DNA of 64,000 nt from Phragmites australis. Its lineage: Eukaryota > Streptophyta > Magnoliopsida > Poales > Poaceae. Both the position numbers and the translations under genes were made by a program. Below, piece after piece: positions 13,027 through 25,141 of the stretch. Under the pieces are notes generated by a model. That model was not told the DNA's origin. It saw nothing but the letters and a program-made list of their open reading frames with translations, and did not search any database. The DNA lies in assembly GCF_958298935.1 (NCBI RefSeq), contig NC_084938.1, forward strand, positions 4,037,501 through 4,101,500, read 5' to 3'. Each line of letters begins with the position of its first letter. Position 1 is the first letter of the stretch.

Positions 13027-14297
13027 ATGGCTGGTCACACGATGAGGGGTGAGGACCAGAGGCAGGTGGCGATCAGCATGTGCTCGACGCCGGGCGACCG
13101 GAGCCTCGCCGGCGTCTCGACTCCGAGATCGGCGTCCGGCTCCAAGCTGGTGCCGCTCGAGTCCTTGGAGAAGGTGATGCGCAAGTCGAAGGATCAATAT
13201 CTACATCAGCATGAGCATGAGCACACTCCAGAAGTGCCACTCGTCAAGAAGGTAAGCACAAAAAATACATCGCGCTAGTTGATTCCCTCCAGAATTCAAG
13301 TGGCAATAATATTTGAACATTCTTCGGTAAACATCGTGTGTAACACGATCATCGAAACAAGCCGATCACCTCATGTAAAAGCTTAGCTGCTAAGGAATAG
13401 TTGATGGCCATATGTCTGGTCGTGTCTGAAGGACACTGCTAGCATCATATCTTGCGTGCACCGTAGGTGGCTGCGGAGTTCATCGGCACGTTCATCCTGA
13501 TGTTCACGGTGCTGTCCACCATCGTCATGGACGCGCAGCACGGCGGCGTGGAGAGCCTCATCGGCATCGCCGCCTCGGCCGGCCTCGCGGTGGTCGCCGT
13601 GGTGTTCGCCGTCGTGCACATCTCCGGGTCGCACCTGAACCCGGCGGTGAGCCTCGCCATGGGCGTGTTCGGCCACCTCCCGCGCGCCCACGTCCTCCCG
13701 TACGCGGCGGCGCAGACGCTGGCGTCCGTGGCCGCCGCGTTCCTGGCCAAGGGCATGTACCGCCCCGCGCAGCCGGAAGTCATGGCGACGGTGCCTCGCG
13801 TCGGAGCCGCGGAGGCGTTCTTCCTGGAGCTGGTGCTGACCTTCGTCCTCATGTTCGTCATCACCGCCGTCGCCACCGACCCGACCTCGGAAAGTGCACC
13901 GTGTCACCAACTCACCATGCACCATATACACATTTTCACCATGAATTAGAACTGTAGAAACAAATAAAATGTTCACCTGTACCTGTACGTGTTAATATTG
14001 TGCAGAGTAAAGAGCTGATCGCCATCTCGATCGCGGCGGCAATAATGATGAACGCTCTGGTTGGAGGGTATGTGCTACTGCTGCTGATCGATCCAGCGGT
14101 TAATACATATGGACAGTGCTGCGATTTCACGTTGCATGCATGCATGCAGGCCGTCGACGGGGCCGTCGATGAACCCTGCGCGGTCGCTTGGGGCGGCGCT
14201 GGCGACGGGGAAGTACACGGACATCTGGATCTACCTCGTGGCGCCGCCGCTGGGAGCCATTGCAGGAGCTGGAACCTACACCCTCATCAAGCCCTGA
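13027..14297 (+). CDS. NIP: NIP aquaporin A (possible splice-site mutant)
   Basis: A nodulin-26-like intrinsic protein, a membrane channel for small neutral solutes such as boric acid or metalloid acids. Exons: 13027-13251, 13467-about 13889, about 14006-14067, 14150-14297. Exon 1 encodes the cytoplasmic N-terminus ([10 protein letters not shown]…LVKK). Exon 2 carries TM1 to TM4 with [10 protein letters not shown]. Exon 4 carries SMNPARSLG and ends TYTLIKP. Counting back from the second NPA Asn gives Ala at H5 and Pro at LE1. H2 is Ala and LE2 is Arg. The expected exon 2 donor reads GAAAGT at 13890 instead of GTAAGT. In-frame alternatives are a donor after 13893 with an acceptor at 14012, or a donor after 13900 with an acceptor at 14007. 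The ancestral form would be 285 aa, as in NIP B. Exon 2 is strongly GC-rich. Family certain; functionality uncertain. Confidence 0.85.
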
Positions 14298-14368
14298 TCG
14301 ATCTGACCGTGCCAACAAGGTGAATGTTGATGACTTGAAGTATCCAGTACAATTAGTTTATTACCTTA

Positions 14369-15757
14369 CACTAACTAGAAATCCTTAACATTGCTGGCTC
14401 CAAAACTCTCTTTATTATTGGTTTTGTATCTAGCAATAGGCAATGGGCAGTGATAGTCCCTGATTATCACTACTGGCCTGGAGACCAGCAGTGAAAGGGT
14501 TATTATTGCCGGCTGAAGACTTAAGTCAGTAGTGATTACCAGTCTCCGATTCAACGTGTTTGTGACCGAATAAAGTAAAAAATATTTTTACCAATCACTG
14601 CCCACTTGCTATTTTTTCACTCGAGTTCCAGGACTCGAAAGCACGACCTCGATCCAAAGCTCCACACACATGATCTCTCTAACAATGTCACATCTCATTC
14701 GTTCTAGAGTACAATAGTAAAATCAATTCTTTTGATCTCTTCTGATCGAAGTTTCAACGGCTATTTGCACATCTAAATGATCCTAAATGAAAAGGTTATC
14801 AACTACAAAATTATACATCTTATTGAGTTCTACAATGTTAATATAAAGTTTATCTCCATCTGACTCCGTATGAAAAAGTTTGTGTCTAATCAGTACAGTG
14901 TTCAGCAAAATAACCATAACTTTTGTATACGAAGTCCGATTTCGACATTCGACCTCTACTTTCGAAGCTAATGAGCAGGCGTATCTGAGTTACCAAACTC
15001 ACGATAAAAATCTTTAAATTTTTAGCTTTCAACTTTATGACTATGTGTGTATCTTTTTCCATGAATTCCTACTAAGTGTTTTACAGTAGATCCAGACCAA
15101 AAGTTTATAGTCAGGTATGTGACTCCCTTTATACTAGTTTTAGATATTTATTTGTGCATCTATATGGCTTCAAGTAAAGATGATAACAAAGTTATAGATC
15201 CTGTTGAAAGCTATAATTTTCATATAAAGTTTGTCTTTATCTTATTTTGTATGAAAATATTATGAATTTTTTAAGATGGGCTATCATCGACCACGATTAA
15301 AACTTTGTTAAGATGATTTGAGTATTTAAATAACCTCTAATTAAAAAGTTTTCAACTACAAAGATATAGATTTCATCGAGGGCTATGATTTTCATGTAAA
15401 AATTTTCCTCATCCAATTTCATATGAACAAGTTATGAATTTTTTAAGATAAATATCATCCATTATTACTGCCGACTCATCACACAAATCGGCAGTGATAC
15501 TTGATGAACTATCACTGTCGGGTCATGGCTAGAACCGACAGTGATAGTTCAAGTATTACTGCTGGCTAGTACCCTTACCTGACAGTGAATCATTAATACC
15601 GACTCAAGCCATCAACTGACAATGATGTTTTTTTATTACTGCCGGTTTATAAGCCATATTTGCTGATTCTTTCTGTGCGGCTTTATGCCTCATTACTGTT
15701 GGCTCATTAACAACTGGTAATGATAGGCTGGTATATAAGTTTGATTTTGTAGTAGTG
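14369..15757. mobile_element. Non-autonomous CACTA transposon
   Basis: The left end is CACTAACTAGAAATC (14369) and the right end is the inverse of CACTACTACAAAATC (15757). It is flanked by TTA on both sides (14366-14368 and 15758-15760), matching the 3-bp target duplication of CACTA elements. Subterminal repeats of the type CACTGYYGGYTC and inverse cluster at 14420-14540 and 15460-15740. There is no transposase ORF. It lies 71 bases past the NIP A stop codon, so it probably sits in that gene's 3' UTR or terminator. Confidence 0.85.
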
Positions 15758-16036
15758 TTATTCCAAGTAATTTTGTCCTGTTGAGTTTCACGCACCAACT
15801 TGATCATCAAAAAGTTTTAATCTGTTGATGAAATCCAAGAAGCTTACTTATATTTCAGCATTTCTTTTTCCAGTAAAGGTATGAATATCCAAATGGCTAA
15901 ACTTAAAAAGTAAGGAAAAAATATAAAGAATTGAACAACCAATCCAATAGCAAGATTCATTAAAATGAGTATTTCTCTAACTATTTAATTAGAATGACAC
16001 CATCCCGCAGGGTACAAGGACAGACTTAAACATTTG

Positions 16037-17131
16037 CACTACTACAGAACCGCTTATAGATACCAGCTCGCACTGCCGGTTGTGCAAGAACTGACAGTGC
16101 AAATGTATCACTGCCGGTTCTTAATCTCCTACGTCTGAACCATGCTAGAGCCGCTACGAACCGGTACTGATACCGATTATTAGTACCGGTTTATGTTACA
16201 AACCGGCAATGATACAGAACCGAAACTGGTGAACCGACACTGATGACCGGACCTGAATTTTTGGTTCAATGTTGAGATGATTCTTATCCTTTCCCCACTG
16301 GTACTATTCACACCACACAACCTTATCTCTTCTAATCGGATCTCTCTCTCTCCCCCAACCTCTCTCTCCCGATCCCTCTAGATCTGTTGCCAGGGAGGCA
16401 AGCCAAGGTGACCATGGACGTGGCAAGGCAACTAGGGAGGCACGCTGCTGGGATCAAGCTCCTTGTTGGTGGATTAGAGCTCATCCTACAAGATGGAGCT
16501 CCTCGTCGTCGAGATCGAGCTCCTCAACAGCAGCAGCTCCAGTCACCACAACAGGGGTAGAGGTGCTCCTCAGATCTCGTCCTCTCCACCTCATCATGGC
16601 TATCAGCACAGCCTCCTCCTGTATTTCCACCCTGACCGTCTCCAGCACGCCATCATGTACGAGGCATTCCCGCAAGCATATGATGGGCACCCGTCCTTGT
16701 GTTCGATTTGTTTGATTTGATTGTGAGATGATTCACTTTGTTTGATTTGTTCGATTTGATTGTGAGATGAGTCGATTTATTCGATTTGATTATGAGATGT
16801 GTTCGTATGGATGAGATGAGTTGATTTGTTCTTGCGTTGAGATGATTTGATTGTGAGGTGTGTGTACTATGGTGGTGTACTTCATGCCGCCTCTTTTTCT
16901 TATGCAGGGCAGAGCAAGTGAGCACGTGCAGGCATGCGGCCATGGGCGAGCGCTTACGAACGAGCGTGACAGTGGGCATGCAGCTGAGTGGCCACCGGTG
17001 AGAGCGACAACAGATGTGCGACCGAGCGGCTGCGTGGAGCCAGCTCATTTCTTTCTTTTTATTTTGTGTTTTGGGAGGAGGCATCACTGTTAGTTGGAAC
17101 CACGAACCGACAGTGATGCCTACTTTTAGTG
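16037..17131. mobile_element. CACTA-type element carrying gene-like filler
   Basis: It begins CACTACTACAGAACC at 16037 and ends TTTTAGTG at 17131 (inverse CACTAAAA). Subterminal repeats around ACCGGTACTGAT and CACTGCCGGTT lie at 16060-16260, and inverse ones at 17080-17120. The flanking trinucleotides differ (TTG and TCC), so the target duplication is not confirmed. The interior holds a TC-rich block, a GC-richer stretch with short ORFs at 16390-16700, and repeats of TTGATTTGATTGTGAGATG at about 16700-16860. No transposase. Confidence 0.65.
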
Positions 17132-17151
17132 TCCATTTCAGACCCGGTACT

Positions 17152-17403
17152 TGTTGGGGAAACACCCTAGCCCTTAGATATTTAGACGACATGCGATGAT
17201 ATTATTATAGCAATTATAGTCCCAGCTACCACCTCGCTTGTAAAGGGGTGAAAGGCCAAAAATACTCTCGTATGAACATGATTGTAATTAATATAATATC
17301 TTAGGGGCAGACTGATAATTTCTCCTACCCCTTCTCTCTATAAAACAAGCTCCACAGGGGCAAGCAAGGGGAGGCTAGATTTTTCCCCTTTGATAACAAA
17401 GAC

Positions 17404-17476
<73 letters not shown>

Positions 17477-17571
17477 TCCTCAAAGCTATTGGCCATCTTC
17501 AAGCTTAAATCCTCCTTAGTGAGTAGGATTCTCGCTGTGTGCTATTGGGGCACATTTTTCGTGCTCCAACA
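17152..17571 (+). repeat. LTR of about 420 bp (TGTTGGGG…CCAACA)
   Basis: It starts TGTTGGGGAAACACC and ends GTGCTCCAACA. A TATA-like TCTATAAAACAAG lies at 17337-17349, followed by a long CT microsatellite. The flanking pentamers differ (GTACT, GCTAG), so it is not a clean solo LTR. The sequence after it (TAGCGTCGTTAGTTGGGA) resembles a mutated TGGCGCCGT-type primer-binding site. No second copy is in the window. Confidence 0.6.
17408..17472 (+). repeat. (CT)n microsatellite
   Basis: About 32 CT dinucleotides, nearly perfect, inside the LTR. Long enough to be length-variable. Confidence 0.95.
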
Positions 17572-18120
17572 GCTAGCGTCGTTAGTTGGGAGAGGCACAA
17601 AAATCTCCGTTAGGAAGGAGAGGAGTAGGAAGAATCTTCGTGAACTGGCTTGCTGTGGGGAACGACGTGCGGGTGGAGATGGTCGCCGCATCACTACAAG
17701 CTTGCGGGCTGGTTCTTAGGAAGTCGTGAGGCATGTCTGCGGCTCTGGGATAGAGCACCTCTGAATCCAAAGGTGAACACAAAGGTAAAGTCCATGCGAG
17801 CCTCCGCACATGAGAGGTTAAAATATCTTAAGGTGGCTGCCTGCTAGCCACTCCTTTTTAAGAGGCGACACACTCAAGTCAATCTAAGGAAAAGGACTGT
17901 AACTAGGACACGACACCCCTTAAAGTACTCCCTGCTATGTTAGGTATCGTGCTCCTATAAAAGCCCACTTGGGGCTATCATGCACTGATGTGAGAGGTAA
18001 CCATAGAAAATGCATATTAGTGCTAGATAGTTTTTACACATTGCCGCCGTGCTAGTAACCTTTTCATGCAACAACTCGCTCCAAAGTTCAGAGGTGTGAC
18101 TGGCTAACCACGACTGGAGC
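17572..18120 (+). other. Leader region after the LTR
   Basis: No gag or pol domain is visible. The sequence runs from the putative primer-binding site into the GC-rich repeat region. With no protein domain anywhere up to 22.35 kb, the element looks like a large non-autonomous LTR derivative, or a decayed one. Confidence 0.35.
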
Positions 18121-18179
18121 CCCCTCGTGCTCCCGGCTCTATAGCAAGTGCATGGTCAAAAGCCCACATCAGAGGCAGG

Positions 18180-19480
18180 GCGGCGGAACCTCACACACTG
18201 TTTCCTCGGGACACCTCTCTGGCTCACCACGCCTCTGGCCGCCGGTGCCGAAGGGCCCCCTCTGGCTCACCTCCACACTGGAGGCCATCCACCTGCCGCA
18301 CCTCGAGTCGTCCCCTCGGGCCGCCCCTCCATGCTACTAGCTTCCCGTGCTGAAGGGCCCCCTCCGGCTCGCCTCCATGCCAGGGGCCATCCATCGGCTG
18401 CACCTTCGACCGGACCCTCTGGATCGCCACACCTCGAGCCGTCCCCTCCAGGTTTGCCGTGCCTCGAGCCACCCCCTCGGGCCACTCCTCTGGGCTGCTA
18501 ACTACCAGCATCGAAGGGCCCAATCCGGCTCGCCTCCACACCGAAGGCCATCCACCGACTGCACCTCCAGCTGGACCCTTTGGCTCATCGTGCCTCAAGC
18601 CATCCCCTCCATGCTCACTGCGCCTCGAGCCATCCCCTCAGGATGCCCCTCCACGCTGCTAGCAGCACATGCTGAAACGGCTCCCTCCAGCTCGCCTCTA
18701 CGCTAGAGGTCATCCATCAGCCGCACCTCTAGGTGGACCCTCTGGCTCACAACACCTCAAGTCGTCCCCTGGGGTCGCCTTCCACACTGTTGGTCGCCCA
18801 TGCCAAAGGGCCCGCTCTGGCTCGCCTCCACACTAAAGGCCATCCACTGGCCACACGCTCGAACCAGACCCTCTAGCTCACCACATGTCAAGCTGTTCCC
18901 TCCAGGATTGTTATGCCTCGAGCCACCCCTTCATGCTGCTGGCCGCCCGTGCCGAAGGGCCCCCTCGGTTCACCACGCCGGAGGCCATCCACCGGCCACA
19001 CCGCTATCCAGACCCTCCAGCTCACCACCCCATGGGCCGCCCCATGCTGGGGGACCCTCTGACCCACCTCTACTTCTTAGCAGACCATCGCACTAGAGTT
19101 GGTGGCCTCTTCATGTCCCAGGCCACCCCACGCTGAAGGCTGCCGTTCGGAGGCTTACCACAAAGCCAGAGGCCGCCATCCGGAGGGTCTCCCCACACCG
19201 AAGGCTCACCTCCTCAGCTCGGGCCACCCACGCTGGAGGCTCTCCCATGCTAAAGGCCACCGTCCGAAGGCTTACCTCTACACCTTGGACCACCTCACAC
19301 CTGAGGCCACCGTTCAGAGGCTCACATCCATGCCGAACGCTGCCGCTTGGTTCACCTATGCACCAAAGCCAAAAGCCCTTTGCGCCACGTGCCACCCTGC
19401 GTCGAAGGCCACCCTCCGGCCCACCATCACACCTCATTCCGCTCAGCGCCAAATGGACACACCTCCAGTTCAACGTCAGC
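18180..19480 (+). repeat. GC-rich degenerate tandem repeat, family 1
   Basis: A unit of roughly 100-160 bases recurs with the core CTCGCCTCCACACYGRAGGCCATCCAYC, seen near 18262, 18366, 18528, 18689, 18818 and 18968. After 19130 a related phrase (AGGCYGCCRTYCGGAGG…) takes over. Several frames stay open because the repeats lack stops, so the Pro/Ser/His-rich ORFs here are shadows of composition, not genes. Confidence 0.75.
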
Positions 19481-20479
19481 ATCAGTGGCATGATGCTAGA
19501 GGTGACAGTCGCGGCATCCTCAAGCATTGTACGAAGGGAGCAGCTGTGTTTGAGGGAGGATGAAGAGGCTCTATGGTTCATGAAGGCGAAGAAGATGAAT
19601 AAGTGAACCGGCATCTATAGGCGATGGAGCTGAATGGTGAGCATCGTGCTCGCCGCTTTTGTGATGACTGTGGTGCCCCTTGCTTTTGTTCTCAGCCGGC
19701 ACAATGTTGAAGCACTGACGATATGGATTGGTACTGTTGTGCCTGGCTTATGCCAAGCAGCCCTGCAGGGATGGTGTAGCCTGGGAACCATGGCCTACAG
19801 CCACGCCCTGGAGAAGCTCCCTTCCAGAAAGAGCGTCAAGTTACTAGAGTGCAACACCGACTCCAAGGTCACCCCGATGAGGCCTACATGAGTGAGTAGA
19901 GACAAGAGGCTGCAACATGTTCAATATGGAGCTCACCTCTACTTCGGAGACGGGAGAACCCCCCTCAAGTACCGATTTCATAAGGCCACCTCAGGGGTGG
20001 GGGGGCTTCGGTAACATCACTTCAAGCTCAATCACATGGTATTAATCAAGGTCTACATGGTGAAGTCAGCATGGGAGAATCTGTTGGTTAGCACGGACGT
20101 AATGTTGGTTCAGATGGAGATGATCCACAAGACCACAAACTACATTAGGAGGAGTCGCACCCTCTTAGACAACACAAGGTGGATTTGGTCTTGGGTGGCC
20201 TAGATCAAGGGGCATGGCTCCTGGGCTACAGGCACAAGGAATATCCTCGTCACCACTATATCTGCAAATCAACAACACTGTATTGCCACAAGATTCAACA
20301 GCCTTAGAGTTGTTTGGAAATGGCCTGCCAGTAGCTCAGGATCAAGCACTGACATCTTCTCAGCTCTCATGTAGCCTTAGGTGTAACTGCACCTACACTT
20401 CAAACAAAGCACACACTTCCTCGACAGCTCCGTGCCTCGATAAAAGCCCATGATGATAGCAAAAGCCCATCACAGTGGC
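19481..20479 (+). other. Non-repetitive spacer within the GC-rich element
   Basis: Short ORFs occur (for example 19634-19891, …LAAFVMTVVPLAFVLSRHN…), but I recognise no family. It separates repeat families 1 and 2 and is probably internal sequence of the same non-autonomous element. Confidence 0.3.
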
Positions 20480-20840
20480 ACTTCCTCTACCACCTCGAAG
20501 GCCACATGCCTCGGTTGTGTCGAGGAAAGACTCTGCCACCTCGAAGGCCACATGCCTCAGTCATGTCGAGGTAACTGATTGCCACCTCAAAGACCACATG
20601 CCTCGATTGCATCAAGCACAAACCCTTCGCCACCTCAAAGGCCACAGGCTTCAATCACATCGAGGTAACCCTCTGCCACCTTGAAGGCCACATGCCTCAG
20701 TCACGTCAAGGAAACCCTTCGCCACCTCGAAGGCCACATGCCTCGGTCGCGTTGAGCACAAACCCTCGGCCACCTCGAAGGCCACAGGCCTCGGTCACAT
20801 CAATGTAATCCTCCACCACCTCGAAGGCCACATGCCTCGG
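20480..20840 (+). repeat. Tandem repeat of about 48 bp, family 2
   Basis: The unit CACCTCGAAGGCCACATGCC, followed by TCGGTCGCGTCGAG-like sequence, repeats about seven to eight times with point changes. Period is roughly 46-48 bases. No stable ORF is implied. Confidence 0.8.
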
Positions 20841-21179
20841 TGCCACATATGACACGAGGGGGTCAGGGACGACGCACCGCGTGCCACATATGACACATAA
20901 GGTGCGGGACGCGCCCTCCGCTCACTCACAACCGAAAGATGTGAGGGGGTTGAGGGATGATGCTCCGCGCAGTACACACTTCACATATGCTAAATGATGC
21001 GCCCACCGCTTGCTCGCAATAGAGATGCAAGGGGAGCCAGGGGTCAGAAAGCCTATGATGGCAGGCACCGCGCAATGTTGGATCAGGAACAATGTAGGGG
21101 TTGAGATCCTAAAAAACTTGAGTGGGACTTGGAATAGGTTGGTTCCAGGGCTTCAGCGTCATCATGATGACCTAACCTT

Positions 21180-22340
21180 GCCGCGTCTACCAATGAGGGG
21201 GTAATAGACTTCCTCCCTTTGCCTTGCCGTTGAATTTGCCTCTGACTTCACGCGACCCTCCGACAAGACTAGCCCCTGTAGAGCATCTCCATGACTACAT
21301 GCTGAGGGGGTTACGGACTGGCTCCCTTAGTAATGCCATGGCCTTCGCCTTTGTCCATCGTCACCAGGCTCCAGATGGCCCTACCTCCATTGAGCCACAC
21401 CGTGTCTATCGCTAAGGGCAGACTACCTCCCTTAGCCTCACTGTCGCCCTTGCTTCCGGACATCACCGCGATGCTCCGACCGGACTCGCCTCCGTTGAGC
21501 ATCACCGCGACTACATGCTGAGGGGGTCACGGACTGCCTCCCTTAGCCTTACCATCGCCTTCGCATCCAGCCACTGCCTTGGTGCTCTGGACAACCTTTC
21601 CTCCATCGATCCTCACTACGTCGACCACTGAGGGGCTAACGGACTGCCTTCCTCGGCCTCACCATTGAATTCACCACCGACTTCACCGCAACGCTCCGGC
21701 CGACCTGCCTGCGTTGAGCATCTCCACGACTACATGCTGAGGGGGTCAAAGACTACCTCTCTTAGCCTCATCGTCGCCTTCGCCTTTGGCCATTGCCGCG
21801 GGGCTCAAGACGGCCCTACCTCACTGCATCAACCTTTGAGGGGGTAGCAAACTACCTCCCTCGGCCTCGCCATTGACTTCACCTTCAACCACTGCGACGC
21901 TCTGGCTGGCCTCACCTTTGTTGAGCATCACCGCGACTACATGCTGAGGGGTTATGGACTACCTCCCTCAGCCTCACCGTTGCCTTCACTTTCGGCCATC
22001 GCCACGGGTCTCCTAACAGCCCTGCCTCCGTTGATCTTCATCGCGTCTACTACTGAGAGGGTAGCGGACTACCTCCCTCGGCCTCGCCGTTGAATTCGCC
22101 TCCAATTTCACCGCAACGCTCCAACTGACCCTGCCTCCATCGAGCTTTGCCGCGTCTATTGCTGAGGAGGTGGCGGATTGCCTCCCTCAGATTCACTATC
22201 GACTTCACCTCTAGCTTCATCGTGATGCTCTGACCGGCCTCGCCTCCATCGAGTATCTCCGTGACTACATACTAAGGCAGTCATGGACTGCCTCCCTCAA
22301 CCTCGTCGTTGCCTTCGCTTCTGGCCACCGCCGTGGGCTC
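21180..22340 (+). repeat. Tandem repeat of about 107 bp, family 3
   Basis: The phrase CTGAGGGGGTCACGGACTGC recurs near 21299, 21406, 21514, 21629, 21734, 21834, 21941, 22050, 22162 and 22267, spaced 100-115 bases apart. Each unit also carries CTCCCTYRGCCTCRCCRTYG. About ten to eleven degenerate copies. Confidence 0.8.
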
Positions 22341-22348
22341 CGGATGAC

Positions 22349-24583
22349 CCTGCCTGGTTAATTGATAATAAGAATGAAAACCAAGTCACTTGTGAAGATC
22401 AAGTGACTTAAGGTATAAAGTCATCAATTAGGTTTTATGGAGTAACCCATATGCTTTGTGCTTGAGAGTGAGTTGGGGTTAGGTTCTATAAGAATGCATG
22501 AGTTGAATTGATATATTTAATATACCAAGTTAGAAGAGTAAGATCAAAACAAGTTTAGTGGACAACTTATATGCATGATGCTTGCGGTCCATAACTTGGT
22601 GGTGAACCAAATAAAGATGATGTGAAAAGAAGTCTTCCATTCTTGATGCATGGGAAGCAATCAAGAGAGCTTCATTAAGCTTTTGGAGATCGAGTGAAGA
22701 TCAAGATAGAAGCGAGGATGATCATCGTCATCAAGAGAAGATGAGTTGATAATGAGCCTTGAAGAGCTATGAGAAGCGTCGGAGCTTGGATGATGTGTTC
22801 ATCAAGTTCGATGGGATTTCTCAAGGCAAAGGTATAACTAGAATAGGTTTTCTAGTTATACTGGTCTCAAGGAGTTTGGCGGGAGACTGGATTATAGGAT
22901 CGATAGCCGTACGATCAAGAGGGGTTACCAAAAGTGTTGCTCGATTGTTGTGTCGAGTGCTCATACCATGTGCTTAGTGCGGGATAGGTTTGTGTTGAGA
23001 GTTTGTTTTACGAGTTTGGGGTATCTAAAAGGTGTTTTAGATTTAACCTTTTATTGTTGTCGGTCGTAGTGGAGAAAAGTAGTTGTGGCCAAGCCTTAGT
23101 GGTGTTTGGCATGTTACATGTGGTACCTAGTTTAATCTTGGGGGATTAAGCTTTGTAAAATTGGTGGAAGTGTCTAAATTGACTTTTGAAGTGTTCCTAG
23201 TTTTTATCCAATGTGGTTGGGATCATAAATTTAGTAGGGATGTGTATCCCTCTAAAGAAGCTTTCCATAGAGTCTAAAATTACCGAAATCGGACATCGGG
23301 ATCAAAAGTTATCGCTATTTTTCTGAGTATCAGCTATGCTGATCGGATGTTCCAATGAACAGTATTAGAACATCTGGTTAACAGTAATTTTGAATGTTTC
23401 GATGAATAATTCGGATGTTCCGATGTGTTTGGAACATCCAATATTAAGAAAGTCGGTGTTCTGTGTTTGGAGTTAGTTTTGGATCGGATGTACCGATCCA
23501 TACATTTGATGTTCCGATATGTTGTTTTTTCCAGATTCGCCCGTTGGGATTCGAATGATCAAATGTTCCGATCAGTGCAGAATCTTTCCAACAGCTAGTA
23601 TTTCAGAGTGGGGTATAAATACCCCTTATCCTCCTAACATGTTGGGGGCTTTTTGGCTGGCTTTGTGGTGCTAAGAAGAGGTGTTAGAACTTGGTGTTCC
23701 ACCTTTGAGTGCTCTCCTCCCCCCTCTATTAAGAATTTGTGAGATTCAAGCCTTTGTGGCTTAGTGAGGATAGAGTGAGGTGTGTGAAGCTTGGGTTGCT
23801 CGCACGTGTCATATTAGTTGCGTGTGTTTGAGCACTTGGTGTTGATCGTGCGTGAGTTCAGGAGTTTGTTACTCGTGGAGACCACCATCTCCTAGACGGC
23901 TCAGTGTGGATTGTCGGCGATCTCCTCAAGTGAAGATTGTGAGGATGCCTAGAAGTGGTAGTGAAACTCACCATCTTTGGAGTGGAGGAAGAGTTGAGCA
24001 TAGTGGAGACGATGAGTGTAGTTGTGCAACCTCGTGAGGAAAATGGTTGAAAAAAACTCGACTCAAGTGTGACCGAGCTTCCTCAACGAAGACGTAGGAT
24101 ATCGTTGGATATCCGAACTTCGGTAACAAATAAGCCATCTTCGTATTTTCTTACTCTTGTGCATTACTTTGATATTCATGTTTGTATGCTTATATATATG
24201 TGCATTGAGTTAATTTCGTGAGATTCAATCTAGCTATTTTTATATACATATCAGAACAACCAAAGTCAATTCGGAACATCCGATGAATAGTAAAATTGGA
24301 ACATCCGATGAATAATATCGGAACATCCGATAAATAGTGAAATCAGAACTTCCTATTAGAGTTTCTTACTTAGATTTGAATAATCTTTGTCACCTTATAA
24401 TTGTAACATTCACATTTGTTTAGTTTGTTTGTGCACTAGTTGAGCCTAAGTATATTTAGGTTTTTCATCTGAGAAAATATGTTAGTTTATTAACGCTGCA
24501 AATTTAGGCCAACTATCAAAAGGGGATGAAGTTTTGCAAAAACGCCTATTCATTTCTCTCTAAACGACATCATTGTCCTTTCA
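22349..24583. mobile_element. Large LTR-like insertion
   Basis: The left part has TTAATTGATAATAAGAATGAAAACC and the right end is AAACGACATCATTGTCCTTTCA. Both are like the 1.8-3.3 kb insertion and a common grass LTR family. The interior repeats the phrase GGAACATCCGATG and its complement many times (23340-23560 and 24250-24350). No protein domain. The left boundary is uncertain and no target duplication was found. It abuts the end of the GC-rich repeats and precedes the NIP B 3' flank. Confidence 0.5.
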
Positions 24584-25141
24584 CCAATAAATACATAAGT
24601 TACATATCTTGTCGAGAGCTTCGGTTTCCACATGTGGAAGGCATTATTTGGATTACGGAGCTAAGAGATATGGGCCCCGCAATGAGTGATGCGCTGAGGA
24701 GTACAAATCCGGACATAATCTTTCGACGTGTATTTGGGAGTTATATGCCAAGATTTGAGCTTAGGCCTTGCATGTTGGACGTCCAAGGATGTTTTTATGG
24801 TTGCGGGGTGATTTTTATAGTTGCGGGGTGGTTTTTACGGTCACGGGTTTGCAATCTTAAAAACAATATGATTTTATGGTAAAAATGTGATTAGACATCA
24901 GCAAAATATTAGGTGACTGGAAACTAGCAAATTTCTTTCATCAATCAGCATATATAAGTTCTCATATAAAAAAAACACATACATAAGTTCATGCATAACC
25001 ACTTCCAATTAACGTTAGTTAACCGAGTAATTTCAACTTGCGTACATGAAATTCTACAAGTATCATTTGAATCTGGTCTAGACCCCCCCCCCGCCCCCCC
25101 CCCCCCCCCCCCCAAAAAAAAACTAGTTTAGCCATGCATAA
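24584..25141. other. 3' flank of NIP B
   Basis: AT-rich; no gene seen. A 40-base homopolymer block at 25083-25122 reads C10, G, C20, A9. It lies 20 bases past the NIP B stop codon (minus strand), so it probably falls in its 3' UTR. Confidence 0.5.

Noticed and set aside
13383..13976. 197-codon minus-strand ORF opposite NIP A exon 2
   Set aside because: It is the shadow of the GC-rich aquaporin exon: Arg/His/Gly-rich, no domain, and the plus-strand protein is clearly conserved.
16037..17131. CACTA target duplication
   Set aside because: TTG on the left and TCC on the right do not match. The element call rests only on termini and subterminal repeats.
17152..17571. Solo LTR
   Set aside because: The flanking pentamers differ (GTACT and GCTAG), and a primer-binding-site-like sequence follows, so it reads better as the 5' LTR of a larger element.
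18148..19606. Overlapping Pro/Ser-rich ORFs on both strands
   Set aside because: They are a by-product of GC-rich tandem repeats with few stop codons. Several frames on both strands are open at once and no domain is seen.
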